Shown piece after piece: positions 49,951 to 61,060 of a stretch of 64,000 nucleotides of DNA. The DNA comes from Utricularia gibba (Eukaryota; Streptophyta; Magnoliopsida; Lamiales; Lentibulariaceae), in the NCBI GenBank assembly GCA_002189035.1, contig NEEC01000014.1, positions 622,501 to 686,500 on the forward strand. Direction: 5' to 3'. The translations under genes and the position numbers were made by a program. The notes beneath the pieces were generated by a model. That model saw only the letters and a list, made by a program, of their open reading frames with translations. It did no database searches and was not told where the DNA came from. Position 1 is the first letter of the stretch; each line of letters opens with the position of its first letter.

Positions 49951-50364
49951 ATGCTTCGAGCCCTAACCCTGCCTTCCCGCCCATCGTTCGCCGCGAGATC
50001 CGACGTGCGGTGCCTTTCCGTCGGTACCTCTACCGCGGCCCCCGTCGATCGGAGAAGCCTCTACGAGGTGCTGCGAGTGAAACGCGACGCCTCGCAGACG
50101 GAGATCAAGACAGCCTACCGTACGCTAGCGAAGCTGCACCATCCGGACGCGAAGTCGCGATTTATGGATTCGAAGATCGCCTCCTCGACGGACGACGGCG
50201 ATTTCATCGAGATCCGAAACGCGTACGCCACGCTGTCGGATCCGGATGCCAGAGCCGTGTATGATTCCAATTTAGGATTCTTTCCGGCCGCGGCAAGGGC
50301 TCAGAGTCACGGCCGGGCCAGATTTTCATCGTTCCGACGGTGGGAGACGGATCAGTGCTGGTGA
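49951..50364 (+). CDS. Small J-domain protein with putative plastid transit peptide (DnaJ11-like)
   Basis: An intronless 137-aa frame. Residues 1-30 (MLRALTLPSRPSFAARSDVR...) are rich in Arg/Ser/Ala without acidic residues except one Asp, like a plastid or mitochondrial targeting peptide. Residues ~36-110 form a J domain: SLYEVLRVKRDASQTEIKTA, YRTLAKLHHPD with the HPD triad at 64-66, and IRNAYATLSDPDARAVYD. It matches the short chloroplast J11/J20-type group that stimulates Hsp70. The frame is open upstream to 49834, but the Met at 49951 starts the targeting peptide and is preferred. Confidence 0.82.
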   Translation: MLRALTLPSRPSFAARSDVRCLSVGTSTAAPVDRRSLYEVLRVKRDASQTEIKTAYRTLAKLHHPDAKSRFMDSKIASSTDDGDFIEIRNAYATLSDPDARAVYDSNLGFFPAAARAQSHGRARFSSFRRWETDQCW

Positions 50365-51583
50365 TTGCGTTGGTTTTGCGCATCTGTGAATCCTCCCCCG
50401 TCTCATCTTCTGCCCTTTCTCGTCGTCGATTTGGATCTGAAAAAAAAAATTACAGATGCAGATTTTGGCTCACTCTGTAAATCAACTAATTTACCGAATA
50501 GAAATCTATATTTATGTCCGAGTCTCGGTGATCGGCTCCACCGTGAACATCGATATGTTCGCCGGGGAAGTTAAATTCAACGCTGGAATCAGGGAGAAAC
50601 TGAACACACAAATGCCTCAAACCCCTTCACAACCCGGATCATAAAAAACGGTCAAACCGTCGAGCCATCCGGCTCCGGAACACAACTGCCTTGGGCCCAG
50701 ATTGTGTCTCTCTATCACATGTTTTCACTTCATTTGGCATCATTTTATAAGGTATTTATCTTAACATATAAATGAAAATAACTATTTCCGGGTAATGAGA
50801 ACCACACGCAGCAGGCAACTTAAGATTCAATTATAGAATTCATTAAGAAGCAAATTGCAAGGTGGGCCCCATGAATCCGTGGGCGACGGACCCCGACGAG
50901 TCAGTCACTAAACCGACGGCGTTGAAATGAAGCGCCCAGCGTTCAAATGCATAATTTCCCAATTTTTGTGAGCCGTTAATTAAAAAATAAGTGTAATTAA
51001 CTACATATTATCAGATAATTCTCAACAATGAGAATATAGGTCAAAGATGCATTGATTTTTCCTTCAATTAATTGATTTTTTTACAGAAGTAAAATCATTG
51101 TTATGAATATAATTATTCAAAAAAATATTTATATTGTTGTATTTTTTTAATGAAAATTGTTCTCTAAATTTTTTGAATGGGTTTAAACTTCTTGTTTGGA
51201 GGTTAAATTGAAAAATCATTCCAAAATTGACTATATTACAATTACAAATTTTGATAGAATGAGAATCGATATATATATATTTGAAAGTATTATAATGTGA
51301 AAATTAAGATAATTAAATTATTTATAATATTAAAAATAATTTAAATTTTATATTTATTTTTTGAAAAATCAATGTTTATGGAGAAACTACCATCTTATAC
51401 TTTGAAGTGATTTTCAATAATTAATCCTGATAGAATTAATTGAAAAACTTTGAATAAAATTGATTCTGGTGATTTACAATCATGGTTGATTTTGATTAAG
51501 TACATGGTATTCAATGGATACAAACACCAAGTCAATGGAATGTCTGTACAGAGTGAATGTTGACGACGGGCTCCTCACTCCGA
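50365..51583. other. AT-rich intergenic region between convergent J-protein and BTB genes
   Basis: About 1.2 kb; strongly A/T-rich from 50950 to 51480. Short frames near 50456-50644 have no recognised motif. No terminal repeats or RNA genes are seen. Confidence 0.35.
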
Positions 51584-52806
51584 TCAGAAGCCTTTCCATG
51601 TGAACAGAATCTCGCTCACCACTTCGGCGATGAGCTCTCTGTCCGCAGACTGCACGAAGGAGGCGAATTCCTCTCGCATGTCGAAGATCTTCCCGAACTT
51701 CACCAGATACGTCATGCAGCTCTGCTTCAGCCTCGGCAGCTGAAACAGATGGGCGCTCTGCAGCCTCTCCAGGACGTTCCCTGCGTCTATGTCTTCTACC
51801 AAGCTGTCATGGCAGTCCTGTTTCAGGTCGACCACGTCGTACTTGTCGGCGGCTCGAAGGAGAGCCATTCTGTGGGCGAGAAACTCCTCGTTCTTCACGG
51901 TTCCGTAGATGTAGTTCAAGAGCGCTTCGCAGGAGTCCAGAGACATGTCTGCGATGTCCACCACTGACATTTCCTTCTCCTTGAGATTGTGGGAGAACAT
52001 GCTGCGGAAAACGGGTGATCGGGATGCCAGGACTGCGCGGTGAGCTGAGATGCTTCCGTTGGAGGCGTTGATGACGATGTCTGTGTGTATGCTTTCGGAG
52101 AGCATCCTGCCTAGAGATGATAAGGCTGTGTCGTTTGGCTGCTTTCTGATGAACTCTCTGCCCCAGATTGAGCTCGCCCCTACTCCCTGTGAGTTGGGTA
52201 TCGTTAGCTGCAAGAATCAAGGAGCCATGGCGCTCGGAAGCGATGAGATCTTACATCAGGGGATGCGATTTTGAGATCCAGGAACTCGACATCTACCATG
52301 AATTTGCCTGTGAGTGGAGTTTCGATGGTCCAGACGAAGTCATCGTTGCTCTTGAGCTCTTTATCTAGAACTTCTGCAAGAATCAATGGTGAGAAAGAAG
52401 CAGAAAAAGGGTAGGATATCTGAACTGAGAAGATTCATAGAAAAGGAACCTGGATGAACTAAGCACTTGCGTTCACCCACAGAAGAAACAACTCTGATCA
52501 CAAACGACGCAATCGGAGGATTCTTATCCCTGATTGCTTCTGGGAACAGTTTTATGGACAAGCTTTTGCTCTTTTCCATACACAAACGCCTTCATCAACA
52601 TACCCAAAAGTAGAAAAAGAACGCCAATCAAGAAAACGAAATCCCCAGAAACAACAACAAGACCCAGAAAGGGGAATGCTTTTTTACCAGTTCCAGTTAC
52701 CCATTTTGAAAGGATCCGATTTCCTGTACGTGCAAGACGACAAATTGTCGATCCGCCATTGGGCGAGGCGGGAGGTCGTATCAACTCTGTAAGCGGAGTC
52801 GCTCAT
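51584..52806 (-). CDS. BTB/POZ domain protein (At1g21780-like, CUL3 adaptor type)
   Basis: Four exons: 52688-52806, 52450-52589, 52255-52373 and 51584-52207, total 1002 nt (333 aa). The start MSDSAYRVDTTSRLAQWRID belongs to a MATH-like N-terminal region (NLSSCTYRKSDPFKMGNWNW, SKSLSIKLFPEAIRDKNPPI, GKFMVDVEFLDLKI). The BTB domain follows: SIHTDIVINASNGSISAHRA, VLASRSPVFRSMFSHNLKEK, DMSLDSCEALLNYIYG, RMALLRAADKYDVVDLKQDC, then a BACK-like tail LQSAHLFQLPRLKQSCMTYL. Such proteins bridge CUL3 E3 ligases to substrates; At1g21780 binds CUL3 in Arabidopsis. The substrate is unknown. All junctions are in frame. Confidence 0.9.
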
Positions 52807-53643
52807 TTTGCTAAACAACAACGCACAAGTAATCTCATGGAAACAATCGAAGATCCCATCTACAAATAAATCCCCTGGCTTTCCCAGCTTGCCTTCCGCA
52901 ACATCTACCTGGGCGATTCTGAAATCGGGATTCCTTGCTCCAGCCGCAAAACCACAAACAGTGGTTCCAAAAGCAACACCTTTTTTTTTTAATACTGCAC
53001 TGATGGAGAAACCGCAGCTACGGGATATGAATTGATGGGGTTGTTTGGATGCACTGAAATTGCGTATGGGGAGCTTCACACGTAATAGATATTCTTTTTT
53101 GTCATTATTCCTTTGAAGCAAAGTATCTTGTTCCTCTGTACAAACAACAAATTACTTTCAGGAAGGAGAGTGGGGACAGAGGAGCGTGCTGAGGGGATCC
53201 TGGAACGGAATCTGTAGCAGATTCTCTGTAAATAGATTCCACACTGTGGGGAAGATGAGATAGATTCCTTATTTAATTTTTTTTTTAAAAAATATTTTTA
53301 AATTATAAATTGAATATATATTTTCCAATTCATTTAAATTTGTTTGTATTAATTAATTGGTATATATTATTACTACATTTCACTGTTTCAATAAAGACGA
53401 TTATATTAGAAAAATTTACTTGATATTGAGATTACCAATCTACCCCTATTAGGGATCAAGTTGTAAATTCATTATTTTTTTTTTATGATAAGTGTAGAAA
53501 TTAAAAATAAAATTAATATTATTTATGTATTGCCTTACCCAATACATATGTATCGACGGGGGTTTGCCGGCGGTGAGGAGAGCCCGCCGATGTTCCATTC
53601 CGCTTCGCTTTTGAAGGGGTTTTGACGAAGTCAACAGATACAA
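52807..53643. other. Divergent promoter region between BTB and SFT2
   Basis: 837 bp, with A/T-rich sequence at 53270-53530 and a poly-T run at 52980. Open frames at 52808-53035 are not conserved. Nothing else is seen. Confidence 0.35.
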
Positions 53644-54777
53644 ATGCAGATGTGGTTCTCCGCGGAAAATGGCGGCAGCGAGAAGGCGGCCACGGCGCCA
53701 TCGTCTTCGCTGCTCGCTGATTGGAACTCCTACGCCGCTTCCAGATCTTCGGAGGAGATCGGGGGTGCCGGCACCTTGAGTGGCGTCTTCGACATCGAAG
53801 CGGCTGTTCGCACCGCCAACGATACCTTTTCCGGCACCTTCAATGTGTAAGATTCAGATCTACTGCGCTAGTTGTTCGTTGAAACGAAATCAATTAGGGT
53901 TTTGTTGGTTTAATTGCTACGATTTTTTAGAACACTGAATTAGCCGTGCTTAGTTGAATCTGAATATAGTGGATCAAGCTCGGATATTTTGATCGTTTGC
54001 CTTGTGCAATCCAGATGGCGAACCGTTGTGTTCAGAGAGAGTGGCTGAATATGATAATCTTTTTTCCGCAGAGTTTCGAAAGGAGTAAGGGATATTCCCG
54101 GAAGCTTGCAGTCTGCCACGAGCAGCATCCCATCGGGAAAGTCACTCATGTACTTCGGCTTGCTTCTGGCAACTGGCAGTTTCTTTGTGTTTCTGGCATT
54201 CACCATGTTTCTTCCAGTTATTGTTTTGATGCCTCAGAAATTTGCCATCTGTTTCACTTTGGGCTGTGTTTCCATTGTCGGATCCTTTTTCGCCCTCAGA
54301 GGGCCAAAAAATCAGCTTGAGCACATGTCATCAAGGGAGGTAAATTAACTTGATAAAAAAACTGTTCTTTTTTTTTAATCATCTTGTGTTTATTGTCACT
54401 CCTGCATTCATTTCTTGTAGAGACTTCCCTTCACCTTGGGGTTCATTGGCTGTATGGTTGGGACCGTATACGTTTCTATGGTGCTACACAGCTATGTTCT
54501 GTCCCTGGTTTTCTCCCTGCTGCAGGTACCTGAATCTTTACCTTCCATTTTATCAACTTCTCTGTATTTCTGGATATGACATGCAGAATTGGATCTTGGG
54601 CAACGGCTTTATCATTTAGATGAAACAAGGACAATGGATTGACTCCGGATATTGTCGCGTTTGCAGGTTCTGGCACTAGCGTACTATGCCATCTCCTACT
54701 TCCCAGGCGGCCACGCAGGGCTCAAGTTCATCACTTCATCATTGACATCTACTGTTTTGAAATGTTTTGGTAGATGA
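53644..54777 (+). CDS. SFT2: SFT2-like vesicle transport membrane protein
   Basis: Golgi four-helix membrane protein of the Got1/Sft2 family, which promotes fusion of endosome-derived vesicles with the Golgi. Four exons: 53644-53846, 54072-54339, 54421-54525 and 54667-54777, 687 nt (228 aa). The start is MQMWFSAENGGSEKAATAPS. The cytosolic N-terminus has SGVFDIEAAVRTANDTFSGT. Four hydrophobic segments follow: YFGLLLATGSFFVFLAFTMF, KFAICFTLGCVSIVGSFFAL, LGFIGCMVGTVYVSMVLHSY plus LSLVFSLLQ, and LALAYYAISYFPGG. The FxLRGPKNQLEHM loop and YFPGGHAGLKF tail are family hallmarks. Confidence 0.9.
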
Positions 54778-55433
54778 AATGTCGTGTGGCAGTTCTAATA
54801 GTTACAACATAAGATTAACCTTAAGGTAAGAATGCCCGACTTCTCATGGAAACCTGAAAGTGTATGAACGCATGAATACTTGATCACAGTTCAGTTCTCT
54901 TTAACGTACATGTTGTAGCCATATCTTTGCACACATTTACGGAATTGGTTTTTCATCAAACATGCAAGAGCTTGCTTCTATTCATGACTTGAATTTGGGC
55001 ATCCAGTATAAAAGCAAACAATCTATTGATGCTTTGTATGTGCTTCCAAGCCGACTACTACAAACCTGTGTAATGTCAGCTGCTCTCCCTGTGTTTTGCT
55101 TAGCTTCGTAGCTAAGCATATGGACAGTGAATCACAATTTGGCAGGTCAAAACACAAGAAGGCAGAAAAGAACAAGTGCTCCGTGATCCCCACACATTTC
55201 TTTGCATGGAAGATTCAAACTCTTGAATGAAAAAAACAAGCGATTTCTGCTTTAAAGTTCCACACCTACTCATCAGCTTTTGCTTTTCAAAAGGTAACCT
55301 GACCGACTCCACTCAAACAACCTCAATCTCCTCTTGCCCTCAAATCCACTTGCAAACTAAGAAACATCAGCCTGGATTCGCTTTATATTCATTCATTCTG
55401 ATGCTTTTTAACATCTTTCATTGTGAAGATCTC
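54778..55433. other. Intergenic region between SFT2 and the NHL gene
   Basis: 3' flank of SFT2 and promoter/leader of the downstream gene. The frame upstream of 55434 is open back to 55227 but is not conserved, so the Met at 55434 is preferred. No repeats are seen. Confidence 0.35.
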
Positions 55434-56186
55434 ATGGATTTTCTTCCACCTCCTCCTCCCCCTCCATACTCACCATCCCACATCTCGCAGACGAGCTCAT
55501 CACCAGCTTCATCTAAACAACACAGTATTCAGCAGAATTCAACCCGAGAATTCCTTCAAAGTAGGCAAACAGACATACAGCTCCGTCTGAGGGAGAAGCC
55601 GATTATCAGGGAGCCTCGAAGAACTAATCCGATCATATGGTGTGTTGCTGTTCTCTGCTTGTTCTTCAGCATTCTACTCATCACCTTTGGGGTAGTGACT
55701 TTAATCATTTTCATTGATGTTAAACCAAGAACTCCAGCATTTGATACACCAGCAGCGAGTCTCGGTGTCATCTACTTCTACTCTCCAGAGCTTTTGAATG
55801 GTAACTTAGCAATCCTGGCCAACTTCTCAAATCCAAATAAGAAGTTGGCAGTAAGATTTCAGCACCTGCACTTCGACCTCTGCTTCCAAGGGAGTCCAAT
55901 AGCCAGCCAAGTCATTCAACCATTTAGTCAGAGACCTAAGGAGTCAAGGTTGATGCAAATCAATTTCCTGTCAAGCTTGGTGCATCTAGCACCCAATCTT
56001 GCACTTGAACTGCGGCAGCAAGACCAGCAGAATCGAATCTTTATTGAAATCAAAGCAAAGTTCAGAGTCATAATAAGGCTGGGTCTGATTCACTATTCTT
56101 ACTGGTTACATGGAGAATGCAATCTAGAGATGTCAAGCCCACCAACTGGTGCATTGATCACACACAGCTGCAGAACCAAGAGATAG
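55434..56186 (+). CDS. LEA_2 / NDR1-HIN1-like membrane protein
   Basis: An intronless 250-aa frame. The start MDFLPPPPPPPYSPSHIS is a proline-rich cytosolic segment typical of 'LEA hydroxyproline-rich glycoprotein' annotations. One transmembrane helix lies at about residues 69-93 (IIWCVAVLCLFFSILLITFG), followed by an LEA_2 domain: VKPRTPAFDTPAASLGVIYF, LNGNLAILANFSNPNKKLAV (the NPN motif of NHL proteins), RFQHLHFDLCFQGSPIA and a C-terminal YWLHGECNLEMSSPPTGALI. NHL proteins sit at the plasma membrane and plasmodesmata and act in defence. The frame is intact. It is adjacent to SUFE1, as an LEA gene is in Arabidopsis (At4g26490, from memory). Confidence 0.85.
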   Translation: MDFLPPPPPPPYSPSHISQTSSSPASSKQHSIQQNSTREFLQSRQTDIQLRLREKPIIREPRRTNPIIWCVAVLCLFFSILLITFGVVTLIIFIDVKPRTPAFDTPAASLGVIYFYSPELLNGNLAILANFSNPNKKLAVRFQHLHFDLCFQGSPIASQVIQPFSQRPKESRLMQINFLSSLVHLAPNLALELRQQDQQNRIFIEIKAKFRVIIRLGLIHYSYWLHGECNLEMSSPPTGALITHSCRTKR

Positions 56187-56433
56187 CAGGTAAACAAATT
56201 TTTGAACTCTTTGCTCCTGCCATGGTTGTGGAGATTAAACAAAATGATACCAAATTTTGAATTTCTCACAATAACATGATATCAGTGAGAAGTGTCTCAT
56301 GTAAATAAATAGATCAAAGAAGTGAAAAACTAGCTGTAGTTCTGAACATAGATTTAGAACTTCATTGTAACTTGAGATGGAACTGTATTTTCAACATGAA
56401 TGAAAAATAGAAACTATTATACTTCACTATGCA

Positions 56434-57510
56434 TCAAACTTCAGCGGGTGTCTTTGCTTCGATGGACAATGCATGTAATCCGCTCTCTAACTCTTCTTGC
56501 AGCAAGCTGTAAATTAATCGATGCCTTTTAATCAAGCTCTTCCCATCAAACTCCTCAGAAACCACTTTTACATTGAAATGAGTCTCCCCATCACTGCCCT
56601 CAACACCAGCATGATGAGCATGTTGATAAGATATATCCTCAACTTCTAATGCTATCGGCCTGAGCTCCTTCTCCAGCTTTTCTTTGATCCTCGTCCCCCT
56701 ACTTCCCAGTTCACTTCCATTTATCAACTTCTCCTCGTTCGTTGAGGGTGTTTCACCCTTTTTCTCTCTATGTACAAAATCACCATTTGGGGTTACATTC
56801 GAACTATTGGCTGAGCTTTTTCCTGAAGATTCAGCTTTCAAATCATCTGCTCGAACAGATTCAACATACAGTTGCAAAGCTTTCTTTTGCATCATCTTCA
56901 GCATATTTAAGAACCCATTGTTCCTAGAAGGAGTTAAACTCCTTTGCAGTCCCAATAAGACCACAAAATCTGGGGAAACTTTCACAATCTCCTCCACGGA
57001 CTGGCCAGAAAGGCCTTGTACGAGCAAAGCAGCGAGCCCTTTTGTTAGAACAGAGTCAGAATCTGCTTCAAAGATTATTTTTTTATCACTGTCCAAATAG
57101 GCTCGCACCCAAACCTGCGAAACGCAGCCTTGAACCTTGTTGTCACTCGTCTTGTAAAGAGCATCCAAGGGCTCCAAGTTCTTACCATAGAATAACAATT
57201 GCTCGTACTTAGCCTTCGGGTCTTCAACTCCGGCAAAAAGATTTATAATCTCCTGGAGCTTCTGCGGGAGCTCCTCCACAGGTTGCAGAGAAGATGGTGA
57301 AGACGTCGCAGAAAGAGGTTGTTCCTTGGCAGATATTCTCTCAATCGAGATGTTATTGGCGAAGAATAATCTTGGACAGGTACTAATCGAAGATGGGATT
57401 TTTCCCGGCGCAACGAATCGAGGGTTTGCGCGACGAAAAATCGCAGAGCAATTGAAAAATTTGGCTGAAATCGCCATATCCTGTGGCTTAACGACTGAAA
57501 GGGGTAACAT
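56434..57510 (-). CDS. SUFE1: Plastid/mitochondrial SufE sulfur-transfer activator with BolA domain
   Basis: Activates cysteine desulfurases (NFS2 in plastids, NFS1 in mitochondria) and accepts their sulfur for Fe-S cluster assembly. An intronless 358-aa frame. The N-terminus is a dual-targeting-type presequence (AISAKFFNCSAIFRRANPRF). The SufE domain spans about residues 80-205: LQEIINLFAGVEDPKAKYEQ, LLFYGKNLEPLDALYKTSDN, KVQGCVSQVWVRAYLD with the reactive Cys in GCVSQV, and VEEIVKVSPDFVVLLGLQRS. After a linker comes a BolA domain: IKEKLEKELRPIALEVEDIS, THFNVKVVSEEFDGKSLIKR and HRLIYSLLQEEL. The SufE-BolA fusion is diagnostic of plant SUFE1. The Met at 57477 (MAISAK...) has a better context and may be the true start. 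Confidence 0.92.
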   Translation of the reverse strand: MLPLSVVKPQDMAISAKFFNCSAIFRRANPRFVAPGKIPSSISTCPRLFFANNISIERISAKEQPLSATSSPSSLQPVEELPQKLQEIINLFAGVEDPKAKYEQLLFYGKNLEPLDALYKTSDNKVQGCVSQVWVRAYLDSDKKIIFEADSDSVLTKGLAALLVQGLSGQSVEEIVKVSPDFVVLLGLQRSLTPSRNNGFLNMLKMMQKKALQLYVESVRADDLKAESSGKSSANSSNVTPNGDFVHREKKGETPSTNEEKLINGSELGSRGTRIKEKLEKELRPIALEVEDISYQHAHHAGVEGSDGETHFNVKVVSEEFDGKSLIKRHRLIYSLLQEELESGLHALSIEAKTPAEV

Positions 57511-57719
57511 TTCAATGCCACCGGAATCGGTACGGAATTATTTCATCGCTCGGAGAAGGTTCCTTCCCACAAATAAATAATTTTTTTTATCTCAGATAAT
57601 TCCTTTAATTATTTATAATATATCTAAATATATATTTTTTACGATTTAAGAATCAATTAACATATTCAACGAGAAAAAAAAGTGAACACACGTCGATAAT
57701 CATCTTGTGAAGGAAGAAG

Positions 57720-60269
57720 CTAGGCAACCACCGGGCATCCGGCGGCCACCACGCCGGGCGCCGTCGGGCAAGTCGCCAGTGGGCAGTGGTCATCGGCATC
57801 CAGCCCCCACCAGTTGGGCCCCGAGATATCATACGACTGAAGAGTGAAATACAGCAGCACCCCAAGGAAGGCCACTCCGGCATCAAGGGCGGCGGCGAGC
57901 ACGTAGGCGTGTCTCGCCCACCACTTCTTGTACGCCCTGTAGATGTAAATGTTGAAGAAGATTCCCACGATCCCCCACATTATGTAATTCACCGCCCTCG
58001 CCGGAGGCATGCTCATCGTCGCGCTGGTGATCAGCGGCACGTTGATCAGCTGCAGCCACCGTTTCTCGGGAAACTTCCGGGAGAGCAGATAAAACGGAAC
58101 CGGGAGTACGAAGCCGACCAGGAACCACCAGTTCATTGCGCCGTACACTCCTTTGCTGGTGAACATTCTCATTGGACCGATGACTCCCCATATGATGGAG
58201 GCGTTGTAGAACACATCGTCGCCGGGCATGTCCAGGGGCTCCCGGCGGGCAAAAGCGCCTGGTCGCAGATGTTTTCGATGGAAGTCAGGAGCCACCACGA
58301 TGTGTGGAAGTAGACTGAAGAGGCTACTACTGTGCCAACCAGCTGAACCATGAACATTGACCTTGGAGGGATTTTCATGTAGTGGCCTAATTTGAAGTCC
58401 CTGAGGAACCCAAGCGCCTGGGACATGCTGATGTATCCGTAGGTTTTGAAGCTCACGTTCGCCAGAGGGCGGCCGGGGTATATGTATCCGATCACCATCT
58501 CCGTTATGATGTTGAGTCCTAGTTGCTGGTTTGTGGTGGCCTGAATGATTCCTACTGGGAGAGTGAAGAAGAGGGCCAGCCCGCAAGCCATTATCAAGCC
58601 CCACCATGGGAGCTGGAGCTGCTTGTCGAAGCCTTCAACTGTGAGAACTGAAAGCCCAAAAACTGCCAACAGCATGATTACAAACCAGAGCTCCGGCACT
58701 GATCTGTAATTCGTCTTCATTAGTCTCCCATGAATGTCCAACTTCACAGTGCTCTTAGCCTTGCTCCAAAGCTTCCATATTGTCCTGCAGCAGTCATAAC
58801 ATCCGCAGTTCAGTAGGAATCCAAGGACAAAGAAGAAGCAGAGGTATTCAAGGTGCACTCACTTTCCATGGTAAAGAGCAACATGGGAAATAGTAGCAGC
58901 AAGTGAAGCAAAACCCAATCCATAAGTGAAAGCGAAGAAGATGCTCAGATGGAGCTTGCTGTAAGAGTTGTATCCTTCAATGTTGAGATCGAAATCCTTA
59001 GAATTGAGCACACGGGAGATGTTGTAGGGGCGGCCATCTTTATCAAAGGTGTGGGATGAGAAGATGGGGAACTTCTTGGCGTCAAAGAAGTTGCCGAAAT
59101 AGTTGATTGGCAGCATCACATACATCACAAGAACGAAACCGACAAGAGAATTTATTGTAGCGAAACCAGGGCTGGCAATTGGGTTCCCGAGATAGCTAGC
59201 GGTTGCCCAATCCAGACCGAAGGATCCCAAACCCATACCATGAAGACCGGATCCTATTTGCTGGATCAAAGTTGAGTTCTGGCGGAGCAGACAGAGGATG
59301 GAGATGCAGGAGATCGTGGGGAAGAAATAACCAGGGACCACATAGTAAGCGAAGCTTGAAACGAAGACTACGAGGAAGAATTGGAGCCGGGAAAGTCCTC
59401 CTTTAGATCGTATATCCTCTTCGTGAAGCGCGCTGTGAAAAAAATTTCAACTGGTTCACATTTTTTGATGGACATAAAGAAGACAAGAAAAAATGGAGTA
59501 ACTTTTACCGGAAAAGCGAGACTTGAATCAAGCTATCCGGCCACCACATGAACGGAGAATCTACGAGGAGACGGCGGTATATCCCGGCCCACCCATAACC
59601 CAGTAACTGAAAAACATTAAAAAACAAACGCAAATAAGATTCTGAAAAATATCTCATCGAAGATTCTGCAACTGATAACCTGGGTTGTTTGGGCGAGGAG
59701 CCACCCGGCGAGAGGATTCAACTGGCGATGGTAAAAGGCTTTGACGATGGTAACAATACTGACAGCATAAACACCGCCGGAGCCGCAGCTCGCGAAAATG
59801 GTAATCAAAACGTGTTCTTTCATATTAAACGGACCGGGATTGAAGGAAAACTTGTACTTCACAAACGGAATTGTGAATTGGGTAGTCGGCAGAGCTCTGG
59901 CCATCAGTTTACCGAGAGGCAAAGTAACGATCTGCGCCGTTACCGACGAGATAGAGAGCGGATTTTGCCTGTACCCGAAAAACTGGTTCAAGAACGCCAA
60001 AAGCGCGCACGACAACAGTCCAAGCACCCACGTCCTGAAAGTGAGCGCCGGCTGCGAAGAATCGTCGGTTGTCGGAACCGTGAGACGCACCTGCTCAATC
60101 GGGCAGTCGTTTTCTTCTCCATCGTCACCTTCAAAACAACAGCAACAAAAAAATCACACACCCAGAAAGAACACCTCAACACATGAGACAGAAGTCTAAT
60201 AGTTTTCACAATACCACCACCAATTTCAAGCTTGAAATCACGACTGCCGAGGATTTCGACGTCTGCCAT
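57720..60269 (-). CDS. OPT: Oligopeptide transporter, OPT family (one-base frameshift in the last exon)
   Basis: Proton-coupled transporter of tetra/pentapeptides or metal chelates. Five exons: 60215-60269, 59680-60128, 59509-59606, 58863-59432 and 57720-58784. The start is [19 protein letters not shown]. Family motifs: [20 protein letters not shown] with NPLSISS, then [20 protein letters not shown] (the NPG motif and KEHV), [47 protein letters not shown], and the KIPPRSMF motif. The C-terminus has [20 protein letters not shown] and about 14 hydrophobic segments overall. Exons sum to 2237 nt; the frame changes near 58222-58226 between SPWTCP and [13 protein letters not shown]. Restoring one base gives 745 aa, the family length. 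It most resembles OPT1/OPT5. Confidence 0.87.
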
Positions 60270-61060
60270 TGTCCAGATCCGGCCGGCGAGGAAGAAGACG
60301 TTACAGAAATCAGAGGCGAATGTGTGGGGGAGTTTTAATGGTGCCCGCCACTAAACAAATACTCATCACGTGAAATCAGCGCCTCATAAGGTAACCGCAA
60401 TTTTTGTATCTCCAGATTCTTTTGCATTTAAAACCCTTTTCCAGAATTATGTACCTCTCCTTCTTTTCCCATATGAAAGTAAATTTTCATTATGATAACT
60501 TTCCATATATTTGGCACAGGATTTAAATATAGTAAAAATTATTATTATTTTTTAATGTAATATCTTATAATTGGAAAATATCAAATCTTTTATTTCAATC
60601 ATTGGTAAATCTTATCTGATATATTTATCAGCATTTTTTCTTCTACTATTCTATGTAGGAAAAGGATACAATCCTAAATATCTGCTTATTGAGTAAGATG
60701 GATAATGACACACGTGTGAATTCAAGAAAGGGGCTTATGAATGAGGCGTGAAGTCCAACAAAACTGCACATGGTCTCTATTCTGCTAACAGCAGTCCGTT
60801 GAGTGGGGAGGTGCATGTTTGCAAGAAAAGTCATGTTTGAAAGCGATGTGGGAATGTGGATTTTGTTGAAAATTATTGTGTAGAGTACAGCTGAGTGATA
60901 TCCCAATTTTCTGAGTGACTGATTTCAATTTTTGGAATTAGAAAACCAATCCATTTTCTAACAGCAACAGCAGACAGGCGATGAGTTGCAACCCTCATTC
61001 ATTCACAGGGTTGAAAGCAAGAAATGAGTTGGACTGGACCTCCTGAGTGATGGTGGTGTC
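60270..61060. other. OPT promoter region and kinesin 3' flank
   Basis: 790 bp with A/T-rich sequence at 60470-60660. The minus-strand frame 60646-60906 shows no conserved motif. No RNA gene or repeat is recognised. Confidence 0.35.

Noticed and set aside
57786-58313. A 175-codon plus-strand open frame, and a 102-codon minus-strand frame at 57883-58191
   Set aside because: Both are shadows of the GC-rich last exon of the oligopeptide transporter, which has clear family motifs in its own frame.
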